From positions 1 through 64,000 of the forward strand of contig NZ_FMYZ01000014.1 of assembly GCF_900101625.1 (NCBI RefSeq): a DNA stretch of 64,000 nt. The letters run 5' to 3'. This stretch comes from Cupriavidus sp. YR651 (GTDB taxonomy: Bacteria > Pseudomonadota > Gammaproteobacteria > Burkholderiales > Burkholderiaceae). The translations under genes and the position numbers were made by a program. Shown piece after piece: positions 1 to 8,648 of the stretch (positions are counted from its first letter, which is position 1; every line of letters starts with the position of its first letter). The notes under the pieces were generated by a model that saw only the letters and a list, made by a program, of their open reading frames with translations, was not told the DNA's origin and ran no database searches.

Positions 1-555
1 GTCCAGCCCCGCGCCGATCCAGTTGAACGGACGGAACAGCGTGTAGTTCAGGCCCTGTTCCATGCCGTAGGCGTGGATCACGCGGTCCATCAGCTGCTTG
101 GAGCAAGCGTAGATCCAGCGCGGCTTGTTGATCGGGCCGTACACCAGCGGCGAGGCCTCCGGATCGAATTCGTCATCGGCGCACATGCCGTAGACCTCGG
201 AGGTCGACGGGAACACCAGGTGCTTGCCGTACTTCACGGCGGCGCGCACGATCGGCAGGTTGGCCTCGAAGTCCAGCTCGAACACGCGCAGCGGCTGGCG
301 CACGTAGGTGGCCGGCGTGGCGATCGCCACCAGCGGCAGGATCACGTCGCACTTGCGGATGTTGTACTCGATCCACTCCTTGTTGATGGTGATGTCACCT
401 TCGAAGAAGTGCATGCGCGGGTGGTTCACCAGATCGCCCAGGCGGTCCGACGACATATCCATGCCGTAGACCTCCCATTGCGTGGTTTCCAGGATGCGGC
501 GCGTCAGGTGGTGGCCGATGAAGCCGTTGACGCCAAGAATCAGGACCTTTTTCAT
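1..555 (-). CDS. arnA: ArnA C-terminal-type UDP-glucuronate decarboxylase/dehydrogenase (partial)
   Basis: NAD-dependent epimerase/dehydratase-family protein matching the decarboxylating dehydrogenase half of ArnA, which oxidises UDP-glucuronate to UDP-4-keto-pentose in the cytoplasm for lipid A aminoarabinose synthesis. The N-terminus reads MKKVLILGVNGFIGHHL, a Rossmann GxxGxxG motif; the middle holds the FPSTSEVYG active-site strand. ATG at 555 overlaps the stop of the formyltransferase gene by ATGA, so the two are translationally coupled. The window ends after 185 codons, so roughly the C-terminal half is missing. In enterobacteria this domain is fused to the formyltransferase; here it is a separate gene. 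Identification is firm from motif and operon context. Confidence 0.92.
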   Translation of the reverse strand, partial: MKKVLILGVNGFIGHHLTRRILETTQWEVYGMDMSSDRLGDLVNHPRMHFFEGDITINKEWIEYNIRKCDVILPLVAIATPATYVRQPLRVFELDFEANLPIVRAAVKYGKHLVFPSTSEVYGMCADDEFDPEASPLVYGPINKPRWIYACSKQLMDRVIHAYGMEQGLNYTLFRPFNWIGAGLD

Positions 556-1493
556 CGGTGTTCCTCTCTGGACTGTGCGGTAAGAATGTGTTGGAAATCG
601 GAGGTGGAGACCGGGCTCGCGTGGTCGGCGGTGCTGCCTTCCAGCAGTTGCCGGACCCATAGCGCGCCGCCATCGCCGCAGATGGCGACAATGCGGCTGC
701 CGTCGACGTGCAGGCCTGGCGTCAGGCCTGCCGGCGCTGCGGTGGCGTCGATGCGGCGCGCCTGCGCGACGATGAAGCGCCGGCTGCCCAGGTCCGTGAA
801 GGCGCCCGGGTAGGGCGGCGCCACGGCGCGGATCAGGTTGTACACGGCGCTGGCCGGCTGCGTGAAATCGATGCGGCCGTCCTCCGGCTTGCGGCCGGAG
901 AAATAGCTGCCATCCGCCAGCCGGTTGGGGCGCTTGGGCGTGTGCCCGGTCATCATGGCCGGCAGCGCACGCCACAGCGTCTGCTCGGCGGCCACGGTGA
1001 CTTTCTCGAAGACTTCGCCCGCGGTGTCGTCAGGCAGGATCGGCACGGCGGTCTGGTCGACGATGTAGCCGGCGTCGGGCTTGGCTTCCATCGCATGCAG
1101 CGTGGCGCCGGTCTCCGTCTCGCCGTGCAGCACGGCCCAGTTCACGGGCACGCGCCCGCGATACTTGGGCAGCAGCGACCCGTGCATGTTGAACGCGCCA
1201 CCGGGGGCCAGCGCCAGCACATCGGCGGGAATCATCGACCGGTAGTAGAACGAGAAGATGACGTCCGGCTTGGCGGCGCGCACGGCGTCGGCCAGCGCGG
1301 GATCGGCGGGGTCCTCGTTATAGAGGAAGGACAGGTTCAGGTCAGCCGCCGTATCGGCCACGCGGCGGAACCAGATGTTCTCGTCCGGGCGGTCGCGATG
1401 CGTGACGACCAGTGCCACGTCCACGCCGCGCGCGTGCAGCACGCGCAGGCAGCGGTCGCCGACGTTGTGGTAGGCAAAGACTACCGCGCGCAC
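552..1493 (-). CDS. ArnA N-terminal-type UDP-L-Ara4N formyltransferase
   Basis: 313-aa formyltransferase that would N-formylate UDP-4-amino-4-deoxy-L-arabinose with 10-formyl-tetrahydrofolate. The catalytic Asn, His and Asp fall at residues 102, 104 (FNMHGSLLPKYRGR) and 140 (KPDAGYIVD), the same numbers known for the E. coli ArnA formyltransferase domain, which separates it from ordinary Met-tRNA formyltransferase. It overlaps arnC by 13 nt upstream and the dehydrogenase gene by 4 nt downstream, so it lies inside the arn operon. It is a stand-alone version of a domain usually fused into ArnA. A C-terminal OB-like segment follows residue 205. Confidence 0.92.
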   Translation of the reverse strand: MRAVVFAYHNVGDRCLRVLHARGVDVALVVTHRDRPDENIWFRRVADTAADLNLSFLYNEDPADPALADAVRAAKPDVIFSFYYRSMIPADVLALAPGGAFNMHGSLLPKYRGRVPVNWAVLHGETETGATLHAMEAKPDAGYIVDQTAVPILPDDTAGEVFEKVTVAAEQTLWRALPAMMTGHTPKRPNRLADGSYFSGRKPEDGRIDFTQPASAVYNLIRAVAPPYPGAFTDLGSRRFIVAQARRIDATAAPAGLTPGLHVDGSRIVAICGDGGALWVRQLLEGSTADHASPVSTSDFQHILTAQSREEHR

Positions 1494-2503
1494 GAGGCCT
1501 CCGTTGCGTTGGCTTGCGCATCCTGCTCCGGGTCACGCTCGAGCACCGCCTGGATGCGATAGCGCGGGCGGTCGCGTACTTCCTGATAGATCCGGCCGAC
1601 GTATTCGCCCAGCAGGCCGATGCCGAACAGCATGATGCCGACCAGGAAGAAGTTCAGGGCGAACAGGGTGAACACACCCTGGACTTCCGAGCCCAGCAGG
1701 AAGCGACGCACCAGCAGCACCACGAACAGGCCCGCCGACGAGATCGACAGAATCGTGCCGATGGCCGAGAACCACTGCAGCGGAACGATCGAGAAGCCCG
1801 TGACCAGGTCGAAGTTCAGCCGGATCAGCTGGTAGAGCGAATACTTGGATTCGCCGGCGTGGCGCTGCTCGTGGCCGACCTCGATTTCCACCGGGTTGGA
1901 CGAGAACGTATACGCCAGCGCGGGAATGAAGGTGTTGACCTCGCGGCACGCGTTGATCGTATCGATGATGTTGCGGTCGTAGGCACGCAGCATGCAGCCC
2001 TGGTCCGTCATCTTGATCTTGGTGATCTTCTCGCGCAGCCGGTTCATGGCGCGCGACGCATAGCGGCGGAACGCGGTGTCATTGCGCTGGCGGCGGATGG
2101 TGCCCACATAGTCGTGGCCACGGCGCATCTCTTCCACCAGCCGCGGGATCTCTTCCGGCGGGTTCTGCAGGTCGGCGTCCAGCGTGATCGTGATGCGGCC
2201 GCGAGTGTGCTCGAAGCCGGCCAGGATCGCCATGTGCTGGCCGAAATTGCCGTTGAACAGGATGACCCGGGTCACGTCCGGGCGCTTGTGGTACTGGGCG
2301 GCCAGCATCTGCGCCGAGCGGTCCGAGCTGCCATCGTTGATGAAGATGATCTCGTACGATTCGCCCGTGGCGTCCATCGCCGGGTAGACACGGTCGAACA
2401 GTGCCTGCAGCCCATCCTCCTCGTTGTAGACGGGGATGACGACCGAGACCTCGACGGGGCTTAGTGAGAGAGGCGTTTGCATGTTTCGCTGAGGATTGCG
2501 CAT
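1481..2503 (-). CDS. arnC: Undecaprenyl-phosphate 4-deoxy-4-formamido-L-arabinose transferase
   Basis: Family-2 glycosyltransferase that moves the formylated aminoarabinose from UDP to undecaprenyl phosphate on the inner face of the membrane. The N-terminal GT-A domain carries VSVVIPVYNEEDGLQALF and the metal/nucleotide motif TLDADLQNPPEE. Two C-terminal membrane segments (about residues 235-260 and 270-300) anchor it. Length of 340 aa is close to E. coli ArnC (322). The start at 2503 has a GAGCGG element just upstream; an internal ATG at 2482 would give MQTPLSLSP and is also possible. The gene overlaps arnB upstream and the formyltransferase downstream. Confidence 0.93.
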   Translation of the reverse strand: MRNPQRNMQTPLSLSPVEVSVVIPVYNEEDGLQALFDRVYPAMDATGESYEIIFINDGSSDRSAQMLAAQYHKRPDVTRVILFNGNFGQHMAILAGFEHTRGRITITLDADLQNPPEEIPRLVEEMRRGHDYVGTIRRQRNDTAFRRYASRAMNRLREKITKIKMTDQGCMLRAYDRNIIDTINACREVNTFIPALAYTFSSNPVEIEVGHEQRHAGESKYSLYQLIRLNFDLVTGFSIVPLQWFSAIGTILSISSAGLFVVLLVRRFLLGSEVQGVFTLFALNFFLVGIMLFGIGLLGEYVGRIYQEVRDRPRYRIQAVLERDPEQDAQANATEASCAR

Positions 2504-3636
2504 ACCCGCTCGACATCGGCGGATTGCATGGCGGGGAATAGCGGCAACGTGACGATGCCGCGGCCAATGCGTTCGGCGTGAGGGAGCATGCCCTCGCGCC
2601 AGCCCAGTGAGCGGTAGTGTGAAAACAGGTGGATCGGCGGATAGTGCACGCCGGTGCCGATGCCGCGCTCGCGCATGGCTTCCATGACGAGCTTGCGCGC
2701 TTCGGCCGGGCCGCCGCGCATGCGGTCGGTGGGCAGCACCACCTGGAACATGTGCCAGTTGGTGGTGGTGTTGGTGGCGTCCAGGGGCAGCGGCAGTTCG
2801 ATGCCGAGGTCCGCCAGCCCGGCGTCCGCCGCACAGCGGAAGTAGGTCTCGGCGAGTTCGGCGCGCCGCGCGGTGATGGTGTCCAGCTTCTGCAGCTGGG
2901 CCAGGCCGATGGCGGCGTTGACATCGGTCAGGTTGAACTTGCCGCCGGGTTCCTCGACATCCATGCCGTCCATGCCGGTGCGGATCACACCCTGCAGGCG
3001 CAGGCGCTCGGCGCGCAGCGCTTCCTCGGGCGTGTTCATCACCAGGCAGCCGCCTTCGACGCTGGTGATGTTCTTGTTGGCCTGGAAGCTGAAACTGACC
3101 AGATCACCAAACGCACCGATGCGCTGGCCGCGCCAGCGCGAATCGATGGCCTGGGCGGCATCCTCGATGATGCGCAGGTTATGGCGCTTTGCAATGGCGT
3201 ACAGGCGGTCCATGTCCACCGGCAGGCCCGACAGGTAGACCGGCATGATCGCGCGCGTGCGCGGCGTGATGGCGGCCTCCACGGCGTCCAGGTCGATGTT
3301 GCGCGTGCGCGGGTCGATGTCGACAAAGACCGGCCTGGCCCCCACGGTCAGCACGACGTTGGCCGTGGCCACCCAGGTGATCGAGGTGGTGATGACTTCG
3401 TCGCCGGGGCCGATGTCGGCGATGCGCAGCGCGATCTCCATCGTGGCGGAGCCGTTGGCGAAGGTGCGCACGGGGCGGCCGCCGAAGAGTTCCGACAGCG
3501 CGGCTTCGAACGCCTGCATTTTCGGGCCGGATGTGATCCAGCCGGAGGCCAGCACCTTGCCCACTTCCGCAATGGTGGCGGCGTCGATTTCGGGGCGGAC
3601 GAACGGCAGGAAATCCTGCGGAGCGGTAGCGGTCAT
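2461..3636 (-). CDS. arnB: UDP-4-amino-4-deoxy-L-arabinose-oxoglutarate aminotransferase
   Basis: DegT/DnrJ/EryC1-family PLP aminotransferase of about 391 aa that converts UDP-4-keto-pentose to UDP-L-Ara4N with glutamate. The PLP-lysine region reads SFSFQANKNITSVEGG, close to the equivalent ArnB motif, and the glycine/serine cofactor pocket FANGSATMEIAL lies near residue 65. The chosen ATG at 3636 sits 4 nt after the stop of the preceding small membrane gene; an in-frame TTG at 3654 would add six residues. Neither start has a strong ribosome site, consistent with translational coupling. The 3' end overlaps arnC. Confidence 0.92.
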   Translation of the reverse strand: MTATAPQDFLPFVRPEIDAATIAEVGKVLASGWITSGPKMQAFEAALSELFGGRPVRTFANGSATMEIALRIADIGPGDEVITTSITWVATANVVLTVGARPVFVDIDPRTRNIDLDAVEAAITPRTRAIMPVYLSGLPVDMDRLYAIAKRHNLRIIEDAAQAIDSRWRGQRIGAFGDLVSFSFQANKNITSVEGGCLVMNTPEEALRAERLRLQGVIRTGMDGMDVEEPGGKFNLTDVNAAIGLAQLQKLDTITARRAELAETYFRCAADAGLADLGIELPLPLDATNTTTNWHMFQVVLPTDRMRGGPAEARKLVMEAMRERGIGTGVHYPPIHLFSHYRSLGWREGMLPHAERIGRGIVTLPLFPAMQSADVERVCAILSETCKRLSH

Positions 3637-3640
3637 GGTC

Positions 3641-4012
3641 CTAGGAGCGGGCAATGAGGAAAACGCCAGCCAGTATCAGCAGGATGCCGGCCACGCGCAA
3701 GGGACCGATGATCTCGCCGAACAGCCACCAGGCGGCCAGGGCATTGACGACGTAGCCGAGCGACAGCATGGGGTAGGCGATCGACACGTCCACGCGCGAC
3801 AGGCCCACGATCCAGACGCCCACGCTGATGACATACAGCGTCAGGCCGCCGATCACCGGCCACTGCGTGAGCACGCGGAAGGCCGTGGTCAGCAGCGTGG
3901 CGCGGTCAATGGTGATCGCGCCGATGGTGTTGACGCCGGCCTTGAGCAGCAATTGCGCGCACGCATTGAGCAGCACGCCGGCAAAAATGAAGGCAAAGGT
4001 CGATAGCGTCAT
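3641..4012 (-). CDS. SMR/EamA-type small membrane protein, ArnE/ArnF-like flippase subunit
   Basis: A 123-aa protein with four hydrophobic helices (about residues 3-23, 33-53, 60-80 and 90-118) like the small multidrug resistance and ArnE/ArnF proteins. In E. coli an ArnE-ArnF heterodimer flips undecaprenyl-phosphate-Ara4N to the periplasmic face; here only one such gene lies among the arn genes in view, so a homodimer or a second subunit elsewhere is possible. ATG at 4012 overlaps the arnT stop by ATGA. Role is inferred from fold and operon position. Confidence 0.8.
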   Translation of the reverse strand: MTLSTFAFIFAGVLLNACAQLLLKAGVNTIGAITIDRATLLTTAFRVLTQWPVIGGLTLYVISVGVWIVGLSRVDVSIAYPMLSLGYVVNALAAWWLFGEIIGPLRVAGILLILAGVFLIARS

Positions 4013-5745
4013 GGCGCGGATCGGGGCTCCTGGGGCTGGGCCGGCGCGGGCGTGCCCGGCGGCGGGAAATTGCTGACGACGACGCGGCGTACGTCGCGTG
4101 CCACTACATACATCGGGATCTGGCGGGCCGCCAGGCTATCGTAGGTGTCCGGCGACATGATACCCATCGCGGGCTGGCCGTCACGCCAGCGGGCGAGGAA
4201 CTGGTCCACGGTGGGAATCCACTTGGCCGGCTCCTGCTGGACGCCGAATTCCAGCTCGTCAGGGTGCTCCACCATGGTCAGCGTGAGGCCAAGGTAGAAC
4301 GGCAGGGTGTGATCCAGCACGCCCACGCCGTAGAGCGGCATGTCGGGTTTCAGCACCGCCTGGATGGCCGGCACCATATCGACACCGGATGCGCGCCGGC
4401 CCATGACCTCGTGGCCCATCAGGCCGATGGTGCAGGTCAGGTACATGGCCAGCGCGAAAGCCGTGATGCTCGGGAGCAAGCCGCGCGTGCGCAGCAGGCG
4501 CCGCGCCAGCAGCATGCCGGCCAGCAACACCGCGAAGGCGACGCCGATGTAGACGGCGAACGCCCGGAAGACTTCGTTGGGGTTGGTCGGGCGGTCCAGC
4601 GTGGCCACCACCGGCGCGGCGATCAGCCCCACCACTGCCAGCACCAGCAGCGCGTTGATCTGGCGCTTCCATGAACGCTCGTTGATCTGGTCCAGTGCCA
4701 CGCCGGCCAGCATGGCCAGGGCCGGGAAGACCGGCACGATATAGCCCGGCAGCTTGGACCCCGACAGGCTGAAGAAGGCAAAGATGGCGATGAACCACAG
4801 GAAGGCCATCAGCGCCGGCTGGAATGGCTTGCCGCTGGCGCCAAGCACGGTGCCGGCGCGCTCTCGCACGGTATCCCACATCCGCGGGGTCAGGCCCAGC
4901 CAGGGCAGGAAGCCCGCCACCAGCAGCGGCACGAAGTACCAGACGGAGCCCTTGCGCGAGTGGACCGTGGAGGTATAGCGGTCCCAGTGCTCGTGGATAA
5001 AGAAGAAATGCGGGAAATCGGGATTGGTCCTGGAGATCAGCCAGAACCACGGCACCGTGACCGCCAGCAGGACGACGATGCCGGTGGGCAGATGCAGTCG
5101 GCGCCACAGGCCGAAGTCGCGCGTGGTCAGCGTGTAGACCACCAGCACCAGGCCGGGCAGGGCGATGCCGACCAGCCCCTTGGTCAGGATGGCCACGCCC
5201 ATCGCCACCCAGCACGCCAGCATCCAGCCGCGCCGGGCGGCAGGCGTTGCCTCCGGGTGCTGGGCCAGCATCATGAATGCCAGTACGCAGGCCAGCGCGC
5301 CGGAGAGCGTCATGTCGAGCGAATTGAAGTGGCCTGCCACGCTCCACATCGGCGCCGCCACCAGGGCCAGACCGGCCAGCAGGGCCGCGCGGATGCCAAA
5401 CCAGCGTGCGGCCGCCAGCACGGTGGCGGCCAGGCCGACGATGCCGGACAGGGCCACGCACAGGCGCGCCTGCCAGTCGCCCACGCCGAACAGCTCGTAG
5501 GCGATCGTCGTCACCCACATATGGAAGGGCGGCTTCTCGAAGTACTTCAGGGCGTTGTAGCGGATCGTCACCCAGTCGCCGGAGGCGAACATTTCGCGCG
5601 AGATCTCGGCGTAGCGGCCTTCGTCGGGGCGCAGCAGATGGCGGGCGTCGAGCGTGCCGAACCACACCAGCAGGACTGCGACGACGACCAGAGCGATCAT
5701 GCCAACGGGCAGCCCGTCATAGCGCGAGGGCGATGAACTACGCAT
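4009..5745 (-). CDS. arnT: Lipid A 4-amino-4-deoxy-L-arabinose transferase
   Basis: A 578-aa PMT-family (GT83/GT39-like) membrane glycosyltransferase that attaches aminoarabinose from its undecaprenyl carrier to lipid A at the periplasmic face, reducing binding of polymyxin and cationic peptides. The first membrane helix (MIALVVVAVLLVWF) is followed by the catalytic loop RPDEGRYAEISREMF, then about a dozen hydrophobic segments and a soluble C-terminus. The frame stays open upstream, but ATG at 5745 has a clean AGGAG 7 nt ahead and starts just before the first helix, so the longer extension is rejected. It is the first gene of the operon visible here. Confidence 0.93.
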   Translation of the reverse strand: MRSSSPSRYDGLPVGMIALVVVAVLLVWFGTLDARHLLRPDEGRYAEISREMFASGDWVTIRYNALKYFEKPPFHMWVTTIAYELFGVGDWQARLCVALSGIVGLAATVLAAARWFGIRAALLAGLALVAAPMWSVAGHFNSLDMTLSGALACVLAFMMLAQHPEATPAARRGWMLACWVAMGVAILTKGLVGIALPGLVLVVYTLTTRDFGLWRRLHLPTGIVVLLAVTVPWFWLISRTNPDFPHFFFIHEHWDRYTSTVHSRKGSVWYFVPLLVAGFLPWLGLTPRMWDTVRERAGTVLGASGKPFQPALMAFLWFIAIFAFFSLSGSKLPGYIVPVFPALAMLAGVALDQINERSWKRQINALLVLAVVGLIAAPVVATLDRPTNPNEVFRAFAVYIGVAFAVLLAGMLLARRLLRTRGLLPSITAFALAMYLTCTIGLMGHEVMGRRASGVDMVPAIQAVLKPDMPLYGVGVLDHTLPFYLGLTLTMVEHPDELEFGVQQEPAKWIPTVDQFLARWRDGQPAMGIMSPDTYDSLAARQIPMYVVARDVRRVVVSNFPPPGTPAPAQPQEPRSAP

Positions 5746-6169
5746 AAATCTCCTGAAAGGGCCGGATACCGGGGGCGGTCTTGGAGGCCTGGCCGTGCGG
5801 CGGACACCACAAAACGCGGCATGAGCGAATTCGGTGGACAACAGCTGGCGCCGCGGCGATGGGAGCCGGGCGTCGCGGCATGGTTCCCGGGCGCCGGGCG
5901 GGCACCCCGGGCCGTCCACCGTGGCGCGGGCGCGCAATGGTAGCACGAGCGTATCGGGCGGCCCTTTTCTGGCCCTATATCTGGCCCTATATCTGGCACC
6001 GCTCTTGGCCCCACCTCTGGCCCCACTTCCTTCCTCCGGATCCGGCCGCGATTTCGCTATCCCCTTCCACGCAGCCATTTCCGGCACGCCGATTTCGCGC
6101 AATACTTCTGGCTGGCCGGCTTCGCGTCGCCGCCCGGAACGACGCGCCACGGAAATCGGGTACCCAGTG
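5746..6169. other. Divergent intergenic region with short tandem repeats
   Basis: This 424-bp gap lies between arnT (leftward) and a secreted-protein gene (rightward) and must hold both promoters. It contains a perfect 12-bp tandem duplication (CTGGCCCTATAT at 5969-5980 and 5981-5992), followed by degenerate TGGCCCC-containing copies to about 6028. I see no convincing PmrA or PhoP box and no conserved reading frame. Confidence 0.5.
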
Positions 6170-7039
6170 ATGAAAACCGCCCTGATGTGCGCCTTGCTGT
6201 GTGGTGTGGCGATTAAGGCATTTGCACAAGCCTCGGCGCCAATGGCGGATGCCGCACCGGTGGCGGGCGTCTCGCCGATGCCGATGCCGGTTGGCGCCGT
6301 GCTGTGCGATGCGCCGTGGTTCCGCTCCGGTTCCCGCGTGCAGATGGAGGGCGACGGCGACTTGCCGGTGTCCATCACCATGACGTTGCGGGACGTGATG
6401 CGGACCGCGCGGGGCTGCAGCGCGCAGCTGGAAGTCCGCTCCAAGTCGGCGTTGTCCGCGCTGATGGGGCCGCCGGTGGTCATGGATCAGGTCCACGAGA
6501 TCAATATCGACCGCAACAGCGCGACGGCCCGGACCCGCATCGACAGCCGCAATGCCGTCATCAACGCCCGCGCCCGCTATGCGCGCATGTTCGGGGAAGC
6601 CTCGTTCAGCGGCAGCGGCGTATTCAACTATGCCGGCCTGGAGATCAAGGAAGGCGCGATGCTCGACGGCGAGACCTTCCAGTCGAGCGTGGCGCTGAAA
6701 ATCTACCCGCTCGGGTCGGATACCGTGGTGGGCACCATGCAGGCGCTGCACGCGTCGATCATCGTCGGCTCGCGCCATGTGGGCCGACGCCAGATGATCG
6801 ACACGGTCATGGGGCGCAAGCAGTGCATGCCGATCACGTACGAGAAGCGCACCTCGCTGGGTCCGCTGATGGTGGGAGACGAGATCCTGCAACTGGAACC
6901 CAGCGTCCTGTACGTGACCGACTGGTACTGCCCGGCCGAAGCCTTCGTACTGCGCACCGAGATCCGGCAGAACAACAAGGTGCAGCGCGTGGATGTGACC
7001 GCGCTGGAGATGGTGGACACCGAGTCGGAGTCACGCTGA
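6170..7039 (+). CDS. Secreted protein of unknown function
   Basis: A 289-aa protein starting MKTALMCALLCGVAIKAF with a likely Sec signal peptide cleaved after AFAQA, so periplasmic or outer-membrane associated. The mature part is mixed alpha/beta in composition with no repeat and two cysteine pairs (VLCDAPWF with RGCSA; GRKQCMP with DWYCP) that could form disulfides. I do not recognise the family. ATG at 6170 is chosen because it begins the signal peptide; a GTG three bases upstream and a long upstream open frame also exist. A strong terminator follows at 7065-7097. Nothing in the context assigns a role. Confidence 0.75.
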   Translation: MKTALMCALLCGVAIKAFAQASAPMADAAPVAGVSPMPMPVGAVLCDAPWFRSGSRVQMEGDGDLPVSITMTLRDVMRTARGCSAQLEVRSKSALSALMGPPVVMDQVHEINIDRNSATARTRIDSRNAVINARARYARMFGEASFSGSGVFNYAGLEIKEGAMLDGETFQSSVALKIYPLGSDTVVGTMQALHASIIVGSRHVGRRQMIDTVMGRKQCMPITYEKRTSLGPLMVGDEILQLEPSVLYVTDWYCPAEAFVLRTEIRQNNKVQRVDVTALEMVDTESESR

Positions 7040-7064
7040 ATCTGGCGACCGCGTGGGCGGCAAA

Positions 7065-7097
7065 CAAAAAACCCCGGGTGGACCCCGGGGTTTTTTT
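7065..7097. terminator. Bidirectional rho-independent terminator
   Basis: A hairpin of ACCCCGGG/CCCGGGGT type is flanked by an A-run on one side and seven Ts on the other. It sits between convergent genes ending at 7039 and 7120 and can serve both. Confidence 0.9.
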
Positions 7098-7119
7098 CTG
7101 CGCAGCGACCAGCGACCAA

Positions 7120-7395
7120 TCAGTTGCCTTGTGCAGCCTTCTTGGTCTTCTTCGTCTTGGACTTCTTCGGCGCGGTCGACTGGTCGACCAGATCGGCACG
7201 CGTGCTCTTGTTCGCGCCCTGGCTGTACGGGTCGAACTTGTCGCCGGACTTGGCACCCTGGCTGTAGGTGTCAAATTTCTCGCCGGACTTGGCGCCCTGG
7301 GAATACGGGTCGAAATTCTTCTTGTCTTGCGCCACGGCGGCAACCGAGGCGGTGGCGAGGCCAAGCGCGATGGCGGTGGCGATGAACTTGTTCAT
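7120..7395 (-). CDS. Small secreted YSQGA-repeat protein
   Basis: A 91-aa protein with a signal peptide (MNKFIATAIALGLATASV, cleavage near AVAQ-DKKN) followed by three near-identical 14-residue units of form KFDPYSQGAKSGE (mature residues about 26-67) and a very basic tail rich in KKSKTKKTKK. ATG at 7395 has AGGAG 6 nt upstream. It is probably periplasmic. Similar DPYSQGA-type repeat proteins occur in Burkholderiaceae to my knowledge, but no function is established. The lysine-rich tail suggests binding to nucleic acid, anionic polymer or envelope; this is inference. Confidence 0.8.
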   Translation of the reverse strand: MNKFIATAIALGLATASVAAVAQDKKNFDPYSQGAKSGEKFDTYSQGAKSGDKFDPYSQGANKSTRADLVDQSTAPKKSKTKKTKKAAQGN

Positions 7396-7559
7396 GGGTT
7401 CTCCTGATGGATGCCGCCTGGCGGCGGTTCGCGTTTTGCAGGGCTACCGGCCGGTAAGTCCCGCTCGGGCCAGTGTCGCCAAGCCCGTGAAGGCCGTCAA
7501 CTCAGGGGTTGTCCGGGGGCAACACGCCGCTGTTGCCCCGCCGGAACGATGCCGGGCGC

Positions 7560-8513
7560 CTATTCCGTCACAACGTCGGACGGGTGCTTCCAGGCGTGGA
7601 GGACTTCTCCGGAGGGCGCCAGCGCCAGGTTGGTGCCGCGTGCGCCAATCGGCTGCTGGAACCAGCGCTTCTGCAGCGCGGTGGCATCGGGGCCGGCAAA
7701 CGTCGTGGCCAGGGTCTGGTCCACCAGGCGCTTCCACTCGGGGTCGGCCTTGGACATCATCAGCGCGTTCTGCTCCACGGACAGGGCGGGGCCGACGATC
7801 ACGTACTGCGACGGGTCCTTGGACTTGGCGCGCAGCCCGGCCAGCAGCACATCGTCCATGACAAATGCCTGGGCGCGGCCTGTTTCCAGCAGCAGGAACG
7901 ATTCACCGTGGTCCTTGGCGTAGACGTCCCGGTAGCCATACTCGGCCTTCAGGCGGCGGACGTGGCGGTCGCCGGTGGAGCCGGCACTGGTGACCACGGT
8001 CTTGCCACGCAGATCCTCGAACGAACGGATGCCCGAATCCGCGCGCACCAGCATGCGCACGGTGGATACGTAGTGCGACACGCTGAAGGCCACCTGTTTC
8101 TGGCGCTCCAGCGTATTGGTGTTGGGTGCGCAATCCAGGTCGACCAGTCCGTTGACCACGGCCGGCACGCGGTTCTGCGGCGTCAGCGGCAGCCAGCGCA
8201 CCTTGATGTCCTTCAGGCCCAGCTTCACCCGCGCGGCCTCGGCGGCGCGCAGGCACAGGTCGACGGCGTACCCGGCCGGCTGGCCCTTGTCGTCGGCAAA
8301 TGCAAACGGCAGGGCGGATTCACGATAGCCCAGGGTGATCGTGCCGGTTTCGCGGATCTTGTCCAGCACGGGGCTCTGGGCATGGGCGGCGGCAGGTGCC
8401 AGCACGGCGCCGCCGAGCGCAATGGCGGCCAGCAGACGACGGGGGGAGTGGGACGAGGACCAGAAAGCGGACCAGGCGGAAGACCAGAACGAGAACGACG
8501 CGAAGGAAGACAT
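7560..8513 (-). CDS. Periplasmic amino-acid-binding protein (family 3 solute receptor)
   Basis: About 317 aa, resembling GltI-type glutamate/aspartate receptors: after a long N-region and signal peptide ending AAAHAQ, the mature protein starts SPVLDKIRETGTITLGYRES and has the family-3 motif DLCLRAAEAA, then the lobe-hinge segment VRMLVRADSGIRSFEDLRGK. It would capture an amino acid for an ABC importer, but no permease or ATPase gene lies beside it, so it is an orphan receptor. ATG at 8513 is taken as the start although its ribosome site is weak; the frame continues upstream through possible GTG starts. The N-region is oddly rich in Ser and Trp. Confidence 0.85.
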   Translation of the reverse strand: MSSFASFSFWSSAWSAFWSSSHSPRRLLAAIALGGAVLAPAAAHAQSPVLDKIRETGTITLGYRESALPFAFADDKGQPAGYAVDLCLRAAEAARVKLGLKDIKVRWLPLTPQNRVPAVVNGLVDLDCAPNTNTLERQKQVAFSVSHYVSTVRMLVRADSGIRSFEDLRGKTVVTSAGSTGDRHVRRLKAEYGYRDVYAKDHGESFLLLETGRAQAFVMDDVLLAGLRAKSKDPSQYVIVGPALSVEQNALMMSKADPEWKRLVDQTLATTFAGPDATALQKRWFQQPIGARGTNLALAPSGEVLHAWKHPSDVVTE

Positions 8514-8648
8514 GAAACGCGAATCCGGCAAAAGAAACGAAGGGTATACCCGCACCGCCGGCACGCGAAGGACAACTTTCTCATAAGCTAATTTCGCGCC
8601 CTCAAATCCTTGTCGACGGCGTTGGCATTCCGGCAATTGCGTGAGTCG

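Noticed and set aside
5746..6483. An upstream extension of arnT giving 824 residues
   Set aside because: The extension overlaps the divergent secreted-protein gene; a clean AGGAG and ATG at 5745 start the protein at its first membrane helix.
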